From assembly GCA_003446015.1 (NCBI GenBank), contig DMBU01000006.1, positions 709 through 64,355 of the forward strand: 63,647 nucleotides of DNA, in the 5' to 3' direction. The position numbers and the translations under genes are program-made. Under the pieces are notes generated by a model. That model did not search any database, had not been told where the DNA came from, and saw only the letters and a program-made list of their open reading frames with translations. This DNA comes from Bacteroidales bacterium (GTDB lineage: Bacteria; Bacteroidota; Bacteroidia; Bacteroidales; UBA12077). Positions 19,355-29,102 of the stretch are shown here, in pieces. The number at the start of each line of letters is the position of its first letter. Within the stretch, counting starts at the first letter, position 1.

Positions 19355-22192
19355 ATGAAAAAGATTATTAAATGGTTCTTACGAACTTTGCTCATCCTTT
19401 TAGGCTTAATTATTATTCTTATGATTGTTATTCCTATGTTTTTTAAGGATGATATGCTTGCCAGAGTTAAAAAAGAAATTAATAACAATGTAAACGCTAA
19501 GGTTGAATTTGCCGATTTTAAATTGTCGTTATTTAAATCGTTTCCAAATCTAAACCTGGGCTTGCACGAAGTTATGGTAACCGGAATAGATCAGTTTGAG
19601 GGTGACACCTTAGTTTATTTCAAATCTTTTAATGTTCAGGTTAATTTAATGAGTGCTATCAAAAAGAACCTTATTGTTAAGGGAATAGTGCTGGATGAGC
19701 CATTTATTAATGGAATAGTTTTAGAAGATAGCTCTGCCAATTGGGATATTACAATACCTTCCGAAGAGATAACGGATACAATAGGCCTTGAAGAGGAAGT
19801 ATCTGCGGACGATACAGCTTCTACAACTTTGGATTACAGGGTTGATTTGCAAAAATTTCAGATCAAAAACGCAACAATTAACTATCAGGATGAAACTTCA
19901 AAAATGAACGCATCTATCGAAAATCTTAATTTTCTCGTTAAGGGAGATTTGGGTATGGATTATTCTGATATTAATATTAATACCTCCATTGATGCAATTA
20001 ATGTGGAAATGGGTGGAATTAATTATCTGAAAAATACATCTTTTGGTTTTGATGCTATCATTGGTGCCGATATGGAAAATATGATTTTCACATTTAAAGA
20101 TAATTTATTTTCATTAAATGAAATTGAATTAGGTTTTGAAGGCTCAGTTGAAATGCCCGATGAGGACATCAAGCTGGACATTACATTTGGCACATCAAAA
20201 ACAAGCTTTAAATCTTTGTTATCAATGGTGCCTGCAATTTATATGGAAGGGTTTGAAGAGTTAAAGGCTTCAGGGAATCTTTCGTTAAGTGGCGATATTA
20301 AAGGCACATATAACGAAACTCAAATGCCTTTGGCAAATATCCGTTTAGTTGTTGAAGATGCCATGATTCAATATCCAGATTTGCCAAAATCTGTTGAAAA
20401 TATAAATATTGATGTTTCTGTATTTTATGATGGTGTAGTGAACGATAACGCGAAAGTCGATTTAAATATATTTCATGTTGAACTGGCCGACAATCCATTC
20501 GATATTGCCATGCATATTCGCACTCCATTTAGCGATCCTTATATTGAAGGTACAGTTGATGGTCATATTGTGTTAAGTAGCTTATCAGATGTTCTTCCCC
20601 TGGAAGATATGAGTTTAACCGGAGAAATAACTGCTAATATCAAGATGGCAGGAAACATGTCAACCATCGAAAGTGAAAAATATGAAGACTTTAAAGCTGA
20701 AGGTCAATTGAAATTAAACGATTTTGTTTTTGAAAGTGCCGATTTGCCAGCTAAGGTTAAAATTATTGAAACAACATTTAATTTTACACCACAATACCTT
20801 GAACTAAAATCATTTAATTCAGAAATCGGTGAAAGTGATTTCAAATTAAATGGTAAAATTGAAAATTATATAACCTATGCACTGAGCGATGGAATACTTA
20901 AAGGTGATTTTAACTTAATGTCATCAAATATAAATGTAAACGAATTCATGACAGAAAGTACTGATGAAACAACAGCGGAAGTTGAAACTGTTGATACATC
21001 ATCTGCAATGAGCATAATTGAGATCCCGGGGAATATCGATTTTAAATTAGTTTCTTCATTAAATCATATTGTATTTGATAAAATGGATATTACAAATTTA
21101 ACAGGCACCTTTTTAGTAAAGGATAAAAAAGTGATGATGAATAATTTAAAAATGAACCTTCTCGATGGATATTTTGGTCTTAATGGTGAGTATAATACGC
21201 AAGACATGAATAAACCATCAGCTACTATGGGGATGGATATTCGTGATATAGAAATAGAGTCTGCATTAAAATCATTCAGTATGTTAGAAACACTTGCTCC
21301 AATATTAAAACATTGTAAAGGAAAGGTTTCTATAAAATTTGATTACACCAGTTTATTGGACTCAACCATGAGCCCGGTATTAACATCAATTGATGGATAC
21401 GGTAAGATACAGTCAAAGAAAATTCAGGTGGTCGATTCAAAAACATTGGATCAGTTAGCAGGTCTTTTAAAATTAGGTGACAAGTTTAATAATGAGTTTA
21501 AGGATATAAATATTAGTTTCAAAATAAAAGATGGAAGAATAACTGTAGAGCCTTTTGATATCAACGTTGATGATATAAAAATGAATGTTGGAGGATCGCA
21601 TGGTGTAGATCAAACTATGGATTATGATTTGATGCTTACTGTTCCTACAGAGTACTTTGGTTCAGCTGCAAACGATTTATTAGATGGATTATTAGGTAAG
21701 GCGTCAGCAAAAGGGGTAAACGTTGAAAAACCAAAAAATGTAAACATTGAAGCCAAAATTACTGGTACTACCGATGATCCAAAAGTTAGTTTAGGAAAAG
21801 GAACTAGTGCTGATGAGAGTAAGAAAACAACGAAAAAGGAAATTATTGATACAGGAAAAGAATTGGTAAAAGAAAAAGCAGGAGAGGAGTTGGAAGCTCA
21901 AGCTAAGAAAATTATAGAAGATGCTGAAAAAGAGGCTGCCAAGATTAAAATGGATGCTCGTGTTGCTGCTGATAAGGTTTTAGCCGATGGCAATAAACAA
22001 GCTGATGATTTGGTTAAAGAAGCATCAAAAAAAGGAGCTCTTGCTAAAATTGCTGCCGAAAAATCTGCTGATGTTTTAAAGAAAGAAGCTAAGAAAAAAG
22101 CAGATGATATCATAAAAGCTGCTGATAATGAAGCTGATGATATTGTTGCAAAAGCAAAGGTAAAAGCTGATAATCTTAAAAAAGAGGAGTAA
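19355..22192 (+). CDS. AsmA-family protein with long helical C-terminal tail
   Basis: The 945-residue product has one N-terminal membrane helix (LLILLGLIIILMIVIPMFF). An AsmA N-terminal region follows, with INNNVNAKVEFADFKLSLF and LNLGLHEVMVTG, and then long beta-rich repeats ending in an AsmA-like C-terminal part around residues 600-800. Known AsmA-like proteins are inner-membrane-anchored, span the periplasm and are implicated in lipid transport to the outer membrane. The last ~105 residues are unusual: an almost continuous Ala/Lys/Glu/Asp helix with units such as KAKVKADNLKKEE and AEKEAAKIKMDARVAADK. This could be a coiled coil or a periplasmic spacer. It is monocistronic and followed by a strong terminator. 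Confidence 0.85.
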   Translation: MKKIIKWFLRTLLILLGLIIILMIVIPMFFKDDMLARVKKEINNNVNAKVEFADFKLSLFKSFPNLNLGLHEVMVTGIDQFEGDTLVYFKSFNVQVNLMSAIKKNLIVKGIVLDEPFINGIVLEDSSANWDITIPSEEITDTIGLEEEVSADDTASTTLDYRVDLQKFQIKNATINYQDETSKMNASIENLNFLVKGDLGMDYSDININTSIDAINVEMGGINYLKNTSFGFDAIIGADMENMIFTFKDNLFSLNEIELGFEGSVEMPDEDIKLDITFGTSKTSFKSLLSMVPAIYMEGFEELKASGNLSLSGDIKGTYNETQMPLANIRLVVEDAMIQYPDLPKSVENINIDVSVFYDGVVNDNAKVDLNIFHVELADNPFDIAMHIRTPFSDPYIEGTVDGHIVLSSLSDVLPLEDMSLTGEITANIKMAGNMSTIESEKYEDFKAEGQLKLNDFVFESADLPAKVKIIETTFNFTPQYLELKSFNSEIGESDFKLNGKIENYITYALSDGILKGDFNLMSSNINVNEFMTESTDETTAEVETVDTSSAMSIIEIPGNIDFKLVSSLNHIVFDKMDITNLTGTFLVKDKKVMMNNLKMNLLDGYFGLNGEYNTQDMNKPSATMGMDIRDIEIESALKSFSMLETLAPILKHCKGKVSIKFDYTSLLDSTMSPVLTSIDGYGKIQSKKIQVVDSKTLDQLAGLLKLGDKFNNEFKDINISFKIKDGRITVEPFDINVDDIKMNVGGSHGVDQTMDYDLMLTVPTEYFGSAANDLLDGLLGKASAKGVNVEKPKNVNIEAKITGTTDDPKVSLGKGTSADESKKTTKKEIIDTGKELVKEKAGEELEAQAKKIIEDAEKEAAKIKMDARVAADKVLADGNKQADDLVKEASKKGALAKIAAEKSADVLKKEAKKKADDIIKAADNEADDIVAKAKVKADNLKKEE

Positions 22193-22211
22193 AAAGCAAA
22201 AATAACTTAAT

Positions 22212-22254
22212 AAAAAAACCTTCCTCTGATAGCTATCGGGGGAAGGTTTTTTTT
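22212..22254. terminator. Strong bidirectional terminator
   Basis: A 12-bp stem starting CCTTCC and closing GGAAGG, with loop AGCT and three G-T pairs, is flanked by seven A and eight T. It serves the AsmA-like gene and the convergent rplS. Confidence 0.88.
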
Positions 22255-22268
22255 AATATGATGAAAAA

Positions 22269-22616
22269 CTAATATCTCTTTTCTTTAATTCTGGCTTTCT
22301 TACCAGTTAAGCTACGTAAGTAGAATATTCTTGCTCTACGCACTCTACCATGTTTGTTAATTTCAACTTCTTCAATAAAAGGTGAGTTTACCGGAAAAAT
22401 TCTTTCAACACCAATTCCTCCTGACATTTTTCTTACTGTAAAAGTCTCATTATGTCCAGAGCCTCTTCTTTGAAGAACCACACCTCTATAATTTTGGATT
22501 CTTTCTTTGCTACCTTCTTTAATCTTGTAATGAACAGTAACAGTATCGCCAGCTTTAAATTCAGGAAAATCCTTTTTTACAGCGAATTCATTTTCAACAA
22601 CTTTCATTAAATCCAT
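22269..22616 (-). CDS. rplS: 50S ribosomal protein L19
   Basis: The 115-residue product matches L19 over its full length. It contains FKAGDTVTVHYKIKEG, RIQNYRGVVLQRRGSG, the conserved TVRKMSGGIGVERIFPVNSP and the basic end GRVRRARIFYLRSLTGKKAR. L19 sits at the 30S-50S interface of the ribosome. Here it stands alone instead of with trmD, rimM and rpsP, which is common in Bacteroidota. It is flanked by a shared terminator downstream. Confidence 0.97.
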   Translation of the reverse strand: MDLMKVVENEFAVKKDFPEFKAGDTVTVHYKIKEGSKERIQNYRGVVLQRRGSGHNETFTVRKMSGGIGVERIFPVNSPFIEEVEINKHGRVRRARIFYLRSLTGKKARIKEKRY

Positions 22617-22952
22617 CCTGATATACTATTTTAAAATTTTGTATTCTATTTTAACAGAGCGCAATATTACGAATATTTTTTGACAACTAATAACTTTTAA
22701 GTTAAAAAATAGTGTGAAATCTCAAATTTTCTATTTCGTATTGGCATGCAAATATCTTAAAAATTTAGATATCAGAAAAATAAAATGAGATTATTTTTTA
22801 AATGGCTGTAATATACAAATAATGAGTTTATTATAAATTGATAAATTACTTGCGAAGAGTATCTGGATACTTGAAGATGTGAATTATTCTTAAGTGATTA
22901 AAAAAAGCCATAGAAATAAATTCTATGGCCTAGATATAAGTACAATGTAAAA
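22617..22952. other. Intergenic region without genes
   Basis: This 336-base AT-rich stretch separates rplS from the SRPBCC gene, which is transcribed towards it. It must hold the rplS promoter; TAATATTG on the minus strand at 22669-22662 is a one-mismatch -7 box. The terminator at 22900-22929 is the only other clear structure. I see no coding frame or RNA gene. Confidence 0.6.
22900..22929 (-). terminator. Terminator of the SRPBCC gene
   Basis: GCCATAGAA and TTCTATGGC form a 9-bp stem with a 5-base loop. On the minus strand it is followed by a T run. Confidence 0.85.
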
Positions 22953-23960
22953 TTATTTTATTGGAAAATAAACCCTGGTTTCCCATTTGCTTTCATCGGA
23001 TTCTTTCATTGGATCAGTGATGTACATTTCCCATGGCGTTCCATTTATCTCCAAATTATTTTCTGAAATATAATTCTGTAAAGCAGTATAAGTAGTTTTT
23101 ACAGTGTTATAATGGCCAAAGTGTGAAGCCATGATAGTCTTGCTTGCAGGTAGTTCAATAAAATTAATAATATCATTATCTTCAATTCTTTTATTTACAG
23201 GCAGTCCGCATTCAAGTATTGTAAAACCTACTTTATCGCTGGGGTGGTATATGGCAAATGGGAAACCAGATATTTCCATATTGTTTTGTTTTAAAAATTT
23301 CATTAAAGCCGGATACATTTCCATCATTTTAGCCGTTGTTTTATCCATTGAACATTCTTCTTTTATTGATAATGCAAGAACCTTTTCAAATTGATTTAAA
23401 TTTATTTCGCCTGTTTTACCAGTTAAATCGGGTAAACTTTCAACTAAGCTCTTAAAATTGTTTAATCCTTTTTCAAACTGAGGCCCCATAAATTTATCCA
23501 TGAATAATCCTGTCCATTTTTCTACCGGGTAAGATAAGGTTCCCTCGAAAGCCCATGTTACTTTTGAACCATTCTCTGTATCTTCGAAATTCCAGATAAT
23601 GTCAGATTCCATGCTTTGTGGAGCAATAAATTCGATTTTCGATTTTATAAGTTCATTGGGAATAAATTCCTGAATTGTAATTTTACCTTCTCCAATAACT
23701 TCGCCTTTCCAGGAATATCCAGAGCCAATTACTTCGGGCATCATTACAACATTCATTTCAGCATTTGGATCCATTTCTATCCAGGGATCCCATTGTGCTC
23801 TTTTATTCATGTCAACAGCTGTTTGAAAAACTACTTTGATAGACTTATCAATTACAATTGATCTTTCTACATGGAAGTTTGAGGGTAAAAATAAAGGAAT
23901 AATTAACAGAAGGGCAATAATTGCAAGTAAAGTAATACCTAGCCATTTTAAGAATTTCAT
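22953..23960 (-). CDS. Membrane-anchored SRPBCC plus GyrI-like ligand-binding protein
   Basis: The 335-residue product has an N-terminal membrane helix (LGITLLAIIALLLIIPLF). A SRPBCC (polyketide cyclase-like) domain follows at about residues 28-175, with RSIVIDKSIKVVFQTAVDM, KRAQWDPWIEMDP and SKVTWAFEGTLSYP. The C-terminal ~150 residues resemble the GyrI-like effector-binding domain, with SKTIMASHFGHYNTVKTTY and ITDPMKESDESKWETRVYFPI. Both folds bind small hydrophobic molecules. I infer a ligand-binding or sequestering role at the inner membrane; the ligand is unknown. It is monocistronic with its own terminator. Confidence 0.82.
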   Translation of the reverse strand: MKFLKWLGITLLAIIALLLIIPLFLPSNFHVERSIVIDKSIKVVFQTAVDMNKRAQWDPWIEMDPNAEMNVVMMPEVIGSGYSWKGEVIGEGKITIQEFIPNELIKSKIEFIAPQSMESDIIWNFEDTENGSKVTWAFEGTLSYPVEKWTGLFMDKFMGPQFEKGLNNFKSLVESLPDLTGKTGEINLNQFEKVLALSIKEECSMDKTTAKMMEMYPALMKFLKQNNMEISGFPFAIYHPSDKVGFTILECGLPVNKRIEDNDIINFIELPASKTIMASHFGHYNTVKTTYTALQNYISENNLEINGTPWEMYITDPMKESDESKWETRVYFPIK

Positions 23961-24032
23961 AATAATTGGATTTAAATGTTTACTTCAAATTTATAATAAA
24001 TTATAACAAAAATCCAGTATAAAAGTTTTTGC

Positions 24033-24065
24033 AAAAAAGAAGAACTTCTAAAAAAGAAGTTCTTC
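24033..24065 (-). terminator. Terminator of the C69 peptidase gene
   Basis: GAAGAACTTCT and AGAAGTTCTTC form an 11-bp perfect stem with a short A loop (T on the minus strand). Six T follow on the minus strand. Confidence 0.85.
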
Positions 24066-24111
24066 CTGAACGAACTGGTAAAAATTCGTTATTTATCATT
24101 TGATATAAACT

Positions 24112-25785
24112 TTAATGTCCGGCTTCGCCAATAACTTTAAATTTATCTCCTGTTTCTTTAATTAGCTGTTTATACCACTCTTCACTATAACCAGGTTGTT
24201 TAACCGATGGAGTATTATATTTATATCCTTCAGGAACTGGAACGGCTTCTTTTATATTTCCATCCATAAATTTCGCAAATAAATGTGCATATAATTTTTT
24301 CCAGGTATATACTGTATTGTTCCCCTGATTTACTGAATAGTTTGTAATAAACTCAACTGCTTGCTTAGGATTTGTTTTATACATCTCAGCGGCAGCTTTA
24401 TCAATTCCTTTTACTTCTTCAATATATCCAAATTCAAGTTTCTGTTGCACTTCCTGAATTTCTGGTATCATATCAGAATATCTTGTATAAGCAAAGTTCG
24501 AAACCTGATTAAAAACCCAGAAACCTGCATTATCACTAAACTCCATAATAGAACCATTCCCAACAGCAAAAGTTTCAGGAACATGTGTCATTCCACAATA
24601 CATTGGAGTATAAACAGTAGAATAGGTGTCATCAACACCAAACCAAATAATTCCTCCAATTGGATCTGGTAACCAATTTCTACTTTGAGTCACAAACGAG
24701 AATCCTGTTTGTTGTGTTGAAATTGCTCTTTCATTTAAATAAGTAACTCCATCAACTTCCCATGTCATTGGTCTCCAACGTACAATGTTTTTGTAAGGTC
24801 CGGCACCAATGTCCTGAGTCATATCCATCGGGGTGTTTTGATAGTAATCGCGCATTAATTGCATAACATCATGAACAGATAATTTTTTATCAGGTTTTAC
24901 CCACAAAGGCATTCTGTTTGTTAAATCTTTACCCATTGCATAATCAAGGTACTGACCCATTTGGCTATTTACCTTGTTAAATCCAGAAAAAACACGAGCT
25001 TCGCAAAAACGGGCTCCACCAAAATCAAGAGGAGCATATGTATCTGAAAAACTAAAATCCTTATCTTTTCCATCAAAATAACCCATTTCACGAGCAAATG
25101 AAATTACATCTGGTGAATGGTAAGTTGATTGATTTGGATCATTAAAATTATTTTCTTTTTGAAATGGGAAAGTAGTTATTCTTGCATGATTAGCGTGTCC
25201 TGAAATGTATCCATCAGGAATAAGGCGAGCAACCCAAACGGCTCCTGTAATTCCAGGACCTTTTCCTATTAATTCCATAATCCAAACTTCGTTCGGATCA
25301 GATATAGAGAAAGATTCTCCTGTACTTGCATAACCATGTTTTTTAACTAAATCGGTCATAATCCTGATTGCTTCACGAGCAGTTCGTGCTCTTTGCAATG
25401 CGATATACATTAAACTTCCATAATCTACAATACCTGTCGAATCTTGAAGTTCTACTCTCCCGGAATAAGTGGTTTCTCCAATTGCTACCTGGTTTTCATT
25501 TATATTCCCTGTAACATTATAAGTATGTTTTGCTTGTGGAATTTCTCCCAAATATTTTCCGGTATCCCATTCGTAAACTTTCATCATTGTTCCCTCAGGA
25601 TAATCAGCTGCGGGCCAATGATATAATTCTCCAAATAAAACATGAGAATCAGCAGCATAAGTAATCATTGTTGATCCATCTGTTGAAGCTCCCTTTGTAA
25701 TTAAAAAGTTTGTACATGCAAAACTTGTATTGATCAGCAAAACTGATAATAGAGTTAGTGTAATCGTTAAAAATGATTTTTTCAT
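24112..25785 (-). CDS. Secreted C69-family dipeptidase
   Basis: The 557-residue product has a signal peptide ending at SFA, directly followed by Cys24 in CTNFLITKGASTDG. In this N-terminal-nucleophile family the Cys is exposed by cleavage and becomes the catalytic residue, so signal-peptide removal could itself activate the enzyme here. Other family signatures are NENQVAIGETTYSGR, YGSLMYIALQRARTAREAI and SFSISDPNEVWIMELIG. Known C69 enzymes release N-terminal dipeptides or act on related amide bonds. I infer a periplasmic or exported dipeptidase. It is monocistronic, with a terminator 46 bp downstream. Confidence 0.9.
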   Translation of the reverse strand: MKKSFLTITLTLLSVLLINTSFACTNFLITKGASTDGSTMITYAADSHVLFGELYHWPAADYPEGTMMKVYEWDTGKYLGEIPQAKHTYNVTGNINENQVAIGETTYSGRVELQDSTGIVDYGSLMYIALQRARTAREAIRIMTDLVKKHGYASTGESFSISDPNEVWIMELIGKGPGITGAVWVARLIPDGYISGHANHARITTFPFQKENNFNDPNQSTYHSPDVISFAREMGYFDGKDKDFSFSDTYAPLDFGGARFCEARVFSGFNKVNSQMGQYLDYAMGKDLTNRMPLWVKPDKKLSVHDVMQLMRDYYQNTPMDMTQDIGAGPYKNIVRWRPMTWEVDGVTYLNERAISTQQTGFSFVTQSRNWLPDPIGGIIWFGVDDTYSTVYTPMYCGMTHVPETFAVGNGSIMEFSDNAGFWVFNQVSNFAYTRYSDMIPEIQEVQQKLEFGYIEEVKGIDKAAAEMYKTNPKQAVEFITNYSVNQGNNTVYTWKKLYAHLFAKFMDGNIKEAVPVPEGYKYNTPSVKQPGYSEEWYKQLIKETGDKFKVIGEAGH

Positions 25786-25850
25786 AATTATTATTTATTT
25801 GTTACATACTATATTTTAAACATGAGATTGACAAAAATAGAAAAATTATT

Positions 25851-25965
25851 CAAAGTTCAAAGACCAAAGTTCAAAGATCAGTTATCAAAGACCAAAGTTC
25901 AAAGACCAGTTATCAAAGACCAAATTTCAAAGATTAAATTTCAAAGAGCAGTCTTCAAAGTTCAA
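25851..25965. repeat. Tract of 16 phased heptamers, CAAAGNN type
   Basis: The tract divides without gap into 16 seven-base units. Most are CAAAGTT, CAAAGAC or CAAAGAT, and three are CAGTTAT or CAGTCTT placed every four to six units. A short open frame crosses the tract but is a by-product of the repeat. No gene is supported between the C69 gene and the alcohol dehydrogenase gene. Confidence 0.85.
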
Positions 25966-26022
25966 TTTTTAATGTTTATTATTTTCTGGGATTTTCGAAT
26001 TGATATCTGGTAACTGATAAAA

Positions 26023-27162
26023 CTACATCATTAACTCAACAATTTTTTTTCTATCCTCATCAGAAAATTGATGAACCATTCCATTTATTTTATTTTTTAA
26101 CATTTGATCTGTTATTTCCTTCTTTTTATCCTCACCAATCTTAATATCTGATAATCGTACCGGACAATCTATTGATATAAAGAATTTCTCAAGGTTTAAT
26201 GTTGTTTCTTCAGCTGAATTTGTTCCAAAAAGCTGATTACCTAGTTTTGTAATTCTTTCAGGAATTCGATTTTTTTGTAATTTCAGCCATGCAGGATATG
26301 CAATAGAAAGTGTTGCTCCATGAGCTGTATCATATAAATATGAAATGTTGTGGCCAATATCGTGTACACCCCAATCTCCACTTTTCCGTCCATAGCTTGT
26401 TAAACCATTCAATGCAGTTGTTGCTGCCCACATAATATTAGCACGATAATCATAGTTCTCTGGTTCTCTTAATACCAATGGACCGTATTCCATTGCTTCT
26501 TTAATAATCACTTCAACAAAACGATCAGATAAGGAAGCGTTTCCTTCGCCAAAATAAGCTTCAAGCGCATGAGCAATTAAGTCAACAATTCCATATGCAG
26601 TATAATTTTTTGGTACAGAAAATGTAAATTCCGGATCAAGAAAAGAATGTTTGGGGTAATTTAACGACGTAACATATCCAATTTTTTCACCTGTTTCACG
26701 ATTTTGTAAAACCGCAGCACCATTCATCTCAGTTCCGGTGGCTGCTAGTGTTAGAACTGCAATAAGAGGTTTGGTAGTTGTTGGCTTTACTTTATATTTC
26801 ATAATAGCCCATGGATCAGTATTATTTGCAATTGCAAGTGCAGTTATTTTTGCAGAATCAATAACACTTCCTCCGCCAACAGCAACAATAACATCTATAT
26901 TATTTAACTTGCCTATTTGAGCTGCTTCTGAAACATCATCAACTAAAGGATTTGGTTTTATCCCATTGTATTCGAAAATTTCAGCATTAACAGAATTTAA
27001 TTGCTTAATGATTTTGTCATAAATACCATTACGCTGAACAGAACCTTTTCCATACATAAGTAAAACTCGCTTACCACATTCCAGAACAGTATCTCCAAGA
27101 TTATCAGTTACGTTTTTACCAAAATGAAGTTTTGTAGGATTAAAGGCTGTGAAATTTTCCAT
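26023..27162 (-). CDS. Iron-containing alcohol dehydrogenase, YqhD/BdhA type
   Basis: The 379-residue product spans the whole family length. GGGSVIDSAK (from residue 96) forms the dinucleotide-binding part. The metal ligands are visible as Asp194 and His198 in IVDLIAHALEAYF, His267 in GVHDIGHN and His281 in DTAHGA, the same positions as in E. coli YqhD. Known members reduce aldehydes to alcohols with NADPH and help detoxify aldehydes. The cofactor is inferred from family. It ends close to the heptamer tract and is monocistronic. Confidence 0.92.
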   Translation of the reverse strand: MENFTAFNPTKLHFGKNVTDNLGDTVLECGKRVLLMYGKGSVQRNGIYDKIIKQLNSVNAEIFEYNGIKPNPLVDDVSEAAQIGKLNNIDVIVAVGGGSVIDSAKITALAIANNTDPWAIMKYKVKPTTTKPLIAVLTLAATGTEMNGAAVLQNRETGEKIGYVTSLNYPKHSFLDPEFTFSVPKNYTAYGIVDLIAHALEAYFGEGNASLSDRFVEVIIKEAMEYGPLVLREPENYDYRANIMWAATTALNGLTSYGRKSGDWGVHDIGHNISYLYDTAHGATLSIAYPAWLKLQKNRIPERITKLGNQLFGTNSAEETTLNLEKFFISIDCPVRLSDIKIGEDKKKEITDQMLKNKINGMVHQFSDEDRKKIVELMM

Positions 27163-27284
27163 AGTTTTTCTGAATTTGTTTATTGCATCAACAAAAGTAA
27201 ATAGAAAATGTTTTCAAACAATTTTTTCTATTTTTAATGGTATGTAGTAGACAAAAAATAATAGGAATAGTTTAAATGTGAGTA

Positions 27285-28340
27285 TTAAGACTGATATATT
27301 ATTCCAGCCGAGGTGTCCTTATTCGCTCCCGTAACGGATGCCAAACAATTTATTTGATTTTCTAAACGAAGAACCCCTAGAAATGCAAAAATTAATGCTT
27401 CTTTAAATTCAATGATATTTTTATCAGGAATAATTAGTTCGGATTTAACTTTTTGTTTTATTAAATGAATTAAAAGCTTATTATAAGCACCTCCGCCTGT
27501 AATCAGGGTTTTAGAATGATCGGCAGATTTTATTGCAATAGAAATTTGTTGTGCGATATGCTCGCAAATGGTTCTTAATTTGTCATTTACAGATATTTTT
27601 GATGATTCAATTATTGGTATAAAAATTTTATCAAGCCATTCTTTCCCTAAAGATTTGGGATGTTTTTTATGGTAATAAGCGAGAGCGTTTAATCTTTCTA
27701 AAAGCTCATCATTCGTTTTTCCCAGGAAGCCTAATGCGCCGTTTTTATCATAGTTTTGTCCTGATTTACCTGCCAGGAAGTTTAAGATAATATTAGCAGG
27801 GCAGATGTCAAAAGCTAACCTTTCATTATTATCTTCAAATGAAATATTTGCAAATCCTCCAAGGTTTAAGCAGTAATCATAATCTGAAAATAATAGTTTA
27901 TCTCCAATGGGTACTAAAGGCGCTCCTTGTCCACCTAATGCAACATCCATGGATCTGAAATCTGAAATTGTTGTTAAACCTGTAATCGAAGCAATTTCGA
28001 AACCATCACCAATCTGGAGTGTTAATTTCTTCTCTGGTTGATGAAAGATGGTATGTCCATGCGATCCTATTAAATCAATTTTAGTGTTAATATTCTGCAA
28101 AAATAAGTTTGCTTTTTCTCCTATTAATTGACCATATGTTTTATGTAACTTAAAAAGATTATATCCATCCAGATTAGGAGCATTGGATAAGGTTTTATTC
28201 CATTCCTTTGAATACTCAAATGTCTCTGATTTTAGGATATTAAAGTTCCATTGTTTATTGTAGGTAAATTCACATAGAACAATATCAAGACCATCTAATG
28301 AAGTCCCCGACATAATTCCAATTGCTGTGTAGGATAGCAT
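27285..28340 (-). CDS. anmK: Anhydro-N-acetylmuramic acid kinase
   Basis: The 351-residue product has the ATP-binding start GIMSGTSLDGLDIVLCEF, then GSHGHTIFHQP, LQIGDGFEIASITG, DFRSMDVALGGQGAPLVP and TGGGAYN. All are characteristic of AnmK, which phosphorylates and opens 1,6-anhydro-MurNAc during cell-wall recycling in the cytoplasm. Start and stop fit the usual length. It begins only 3 bases after the stop of the upstream gene, a secreted protein of unknown function, so the two are probably co-transcribed. Confidence 0.95.
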   Translation of the reverse strand: MLSYTAIGIMSGTSLDGLDIVLCEFTYNKQWNFNILKSETFEYSKEWNKTLSNAPNLDGYNLFKLHKTYGQLIGEKANLFLQNINTKIDLIGSHGHTIFHQPEKKLTLQIGDGFEIASITGLTTISDFRSMDVALGGQGAPLVPIGDKLLFSDYDYCLNLGGFANISFEDNNERLAFDICPANIILNFLAGKSGQNYDKNGALGFLGKTNDELLERLNALAYYHKKHPKSLGKEWLDKIFIPIIESSKISVNDKLRTICEHIAQQISIAIKSADHSKTLITGGGAYNKLLIHLIKQKVKSELIIPDKNIIEFKEALIFAFLGVLRLENQINCLASVTGANKDTSAGIIYQS

Positions 28341-28343
28341 CTC

Positions 28344-29045
28344 TTAATTGTTTAAATAACTCTGGATAGTATTATGAATTGCCCTGTCGAGCATCAAATA
28401 AAGATTGTCTGTTTGTTGATCTTCAGGTGGTAAAATATTCATCTCAATATTGTTGAAGCCTTGAAGCAAGTACTCATTTATTGCAAGTGCATATTTGGGT
28501 GTTGAAACACCCAGCCATTTTGCAACTGGAATAATGCCTTCGTTATTATACACAGTTACTTCGATACTAAGTTGTGGAAATGTTACCGGGTAATCTCTAT
28601 TTTCGAATAACTCGGGACTTTCTTCTCTTTGCTTTTTAGTAATAGATTCTAAATTAGCAATGACTTTAAAATAGAATCGTGAATCACCCTTTCGTAAGGC
28701 CTCTCGGATATTCGAATTTGGATACCCATAATCATCGTATTTAACATTTCTCATAAAAGTATTTATAGGTAGAATTTCAATTCCCAATTCATTTTCAAGA
28801 CCTTCCTTTAAATTAAAATAGATGATATGAACTAAAATGGCTTTTAGTTTTTCATTCCCAGGATCGTTATAAGTTTTTATACTTTCAATATATGGTTCAA
28901 GCGAAGAAATCTCTGCTGCAAAATCATTTGAAATGGTAAGATCATAATCAATTAACGCAAACTGCTTGTTTCTAATGTTTTGAGCAAAAACACCTGATAC
29001 AAGCATAGAAAATGTAACAAATAAAATATATCTTTTAATAAGCAT
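28344..29045 (-). CDS. Secreted protein of unknown function, next to anmK
   Basis: I do not recognise this 233-residue protein. A signal peptide ends near VSGVFAQN. The rest is soluble, mixed helix and strand, with no cysteine motif, lipobox or repeat. Motifs worth noting are DYDLTISNDFAAEISSLEP and FPQLSIEVTVYNNEG. Its tight linkage to anmK suggests a role near the envelope or in cell-wall turnover, but that is only context. Confidence 0.65.
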   Translation of the reverse strand: MLIKRYILFVTFSMLVSGVFAQNIRNKQFALIDYDLTISNDFAAEISSLEPYIESIKTYNDPGNEKLKAILVHIIYFNLKEGLENELGIEILPINTFMRNVKYDDYGYPNSNIREALRKGDSRFYFKVIANLESITKKQREESPELFENRDYPVTFPQLSIEVTVYNNEGIIPVAKWLGVSTPKYALAINEYLLQGFNNIEMNILPPEDQQTDNLYLMLDRAIHNTIQSYLNN

Positions 29046-29094
29046 GCTGGTTGTATTTGATTGTTAATTTATAAGATATTGAAAATGTATTATA

Positions 29095-29102
29095 CAAAGT
29101 TA
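29095..29102 (-). promoter_or_regulatory. Candidate -7 box for the anmK operon
   Basis: TAACTTTG on the minus strand matches TAnnTTTG, 50 bases before the ATG at 29045. No clear -33 box is seen. Confidence 0.4.

Noticed and set aside
25851..25965. CRISPR-like appearance of the repeat tract
   Set aside because: Units are seven bases without spacers, and no cas gene is present in the window.
25822..26013. Open frame of 63 codons across the heptamer tract
   Set aside because: Its sequence is just the translation of the seven-base repeat, with no other coding sign.
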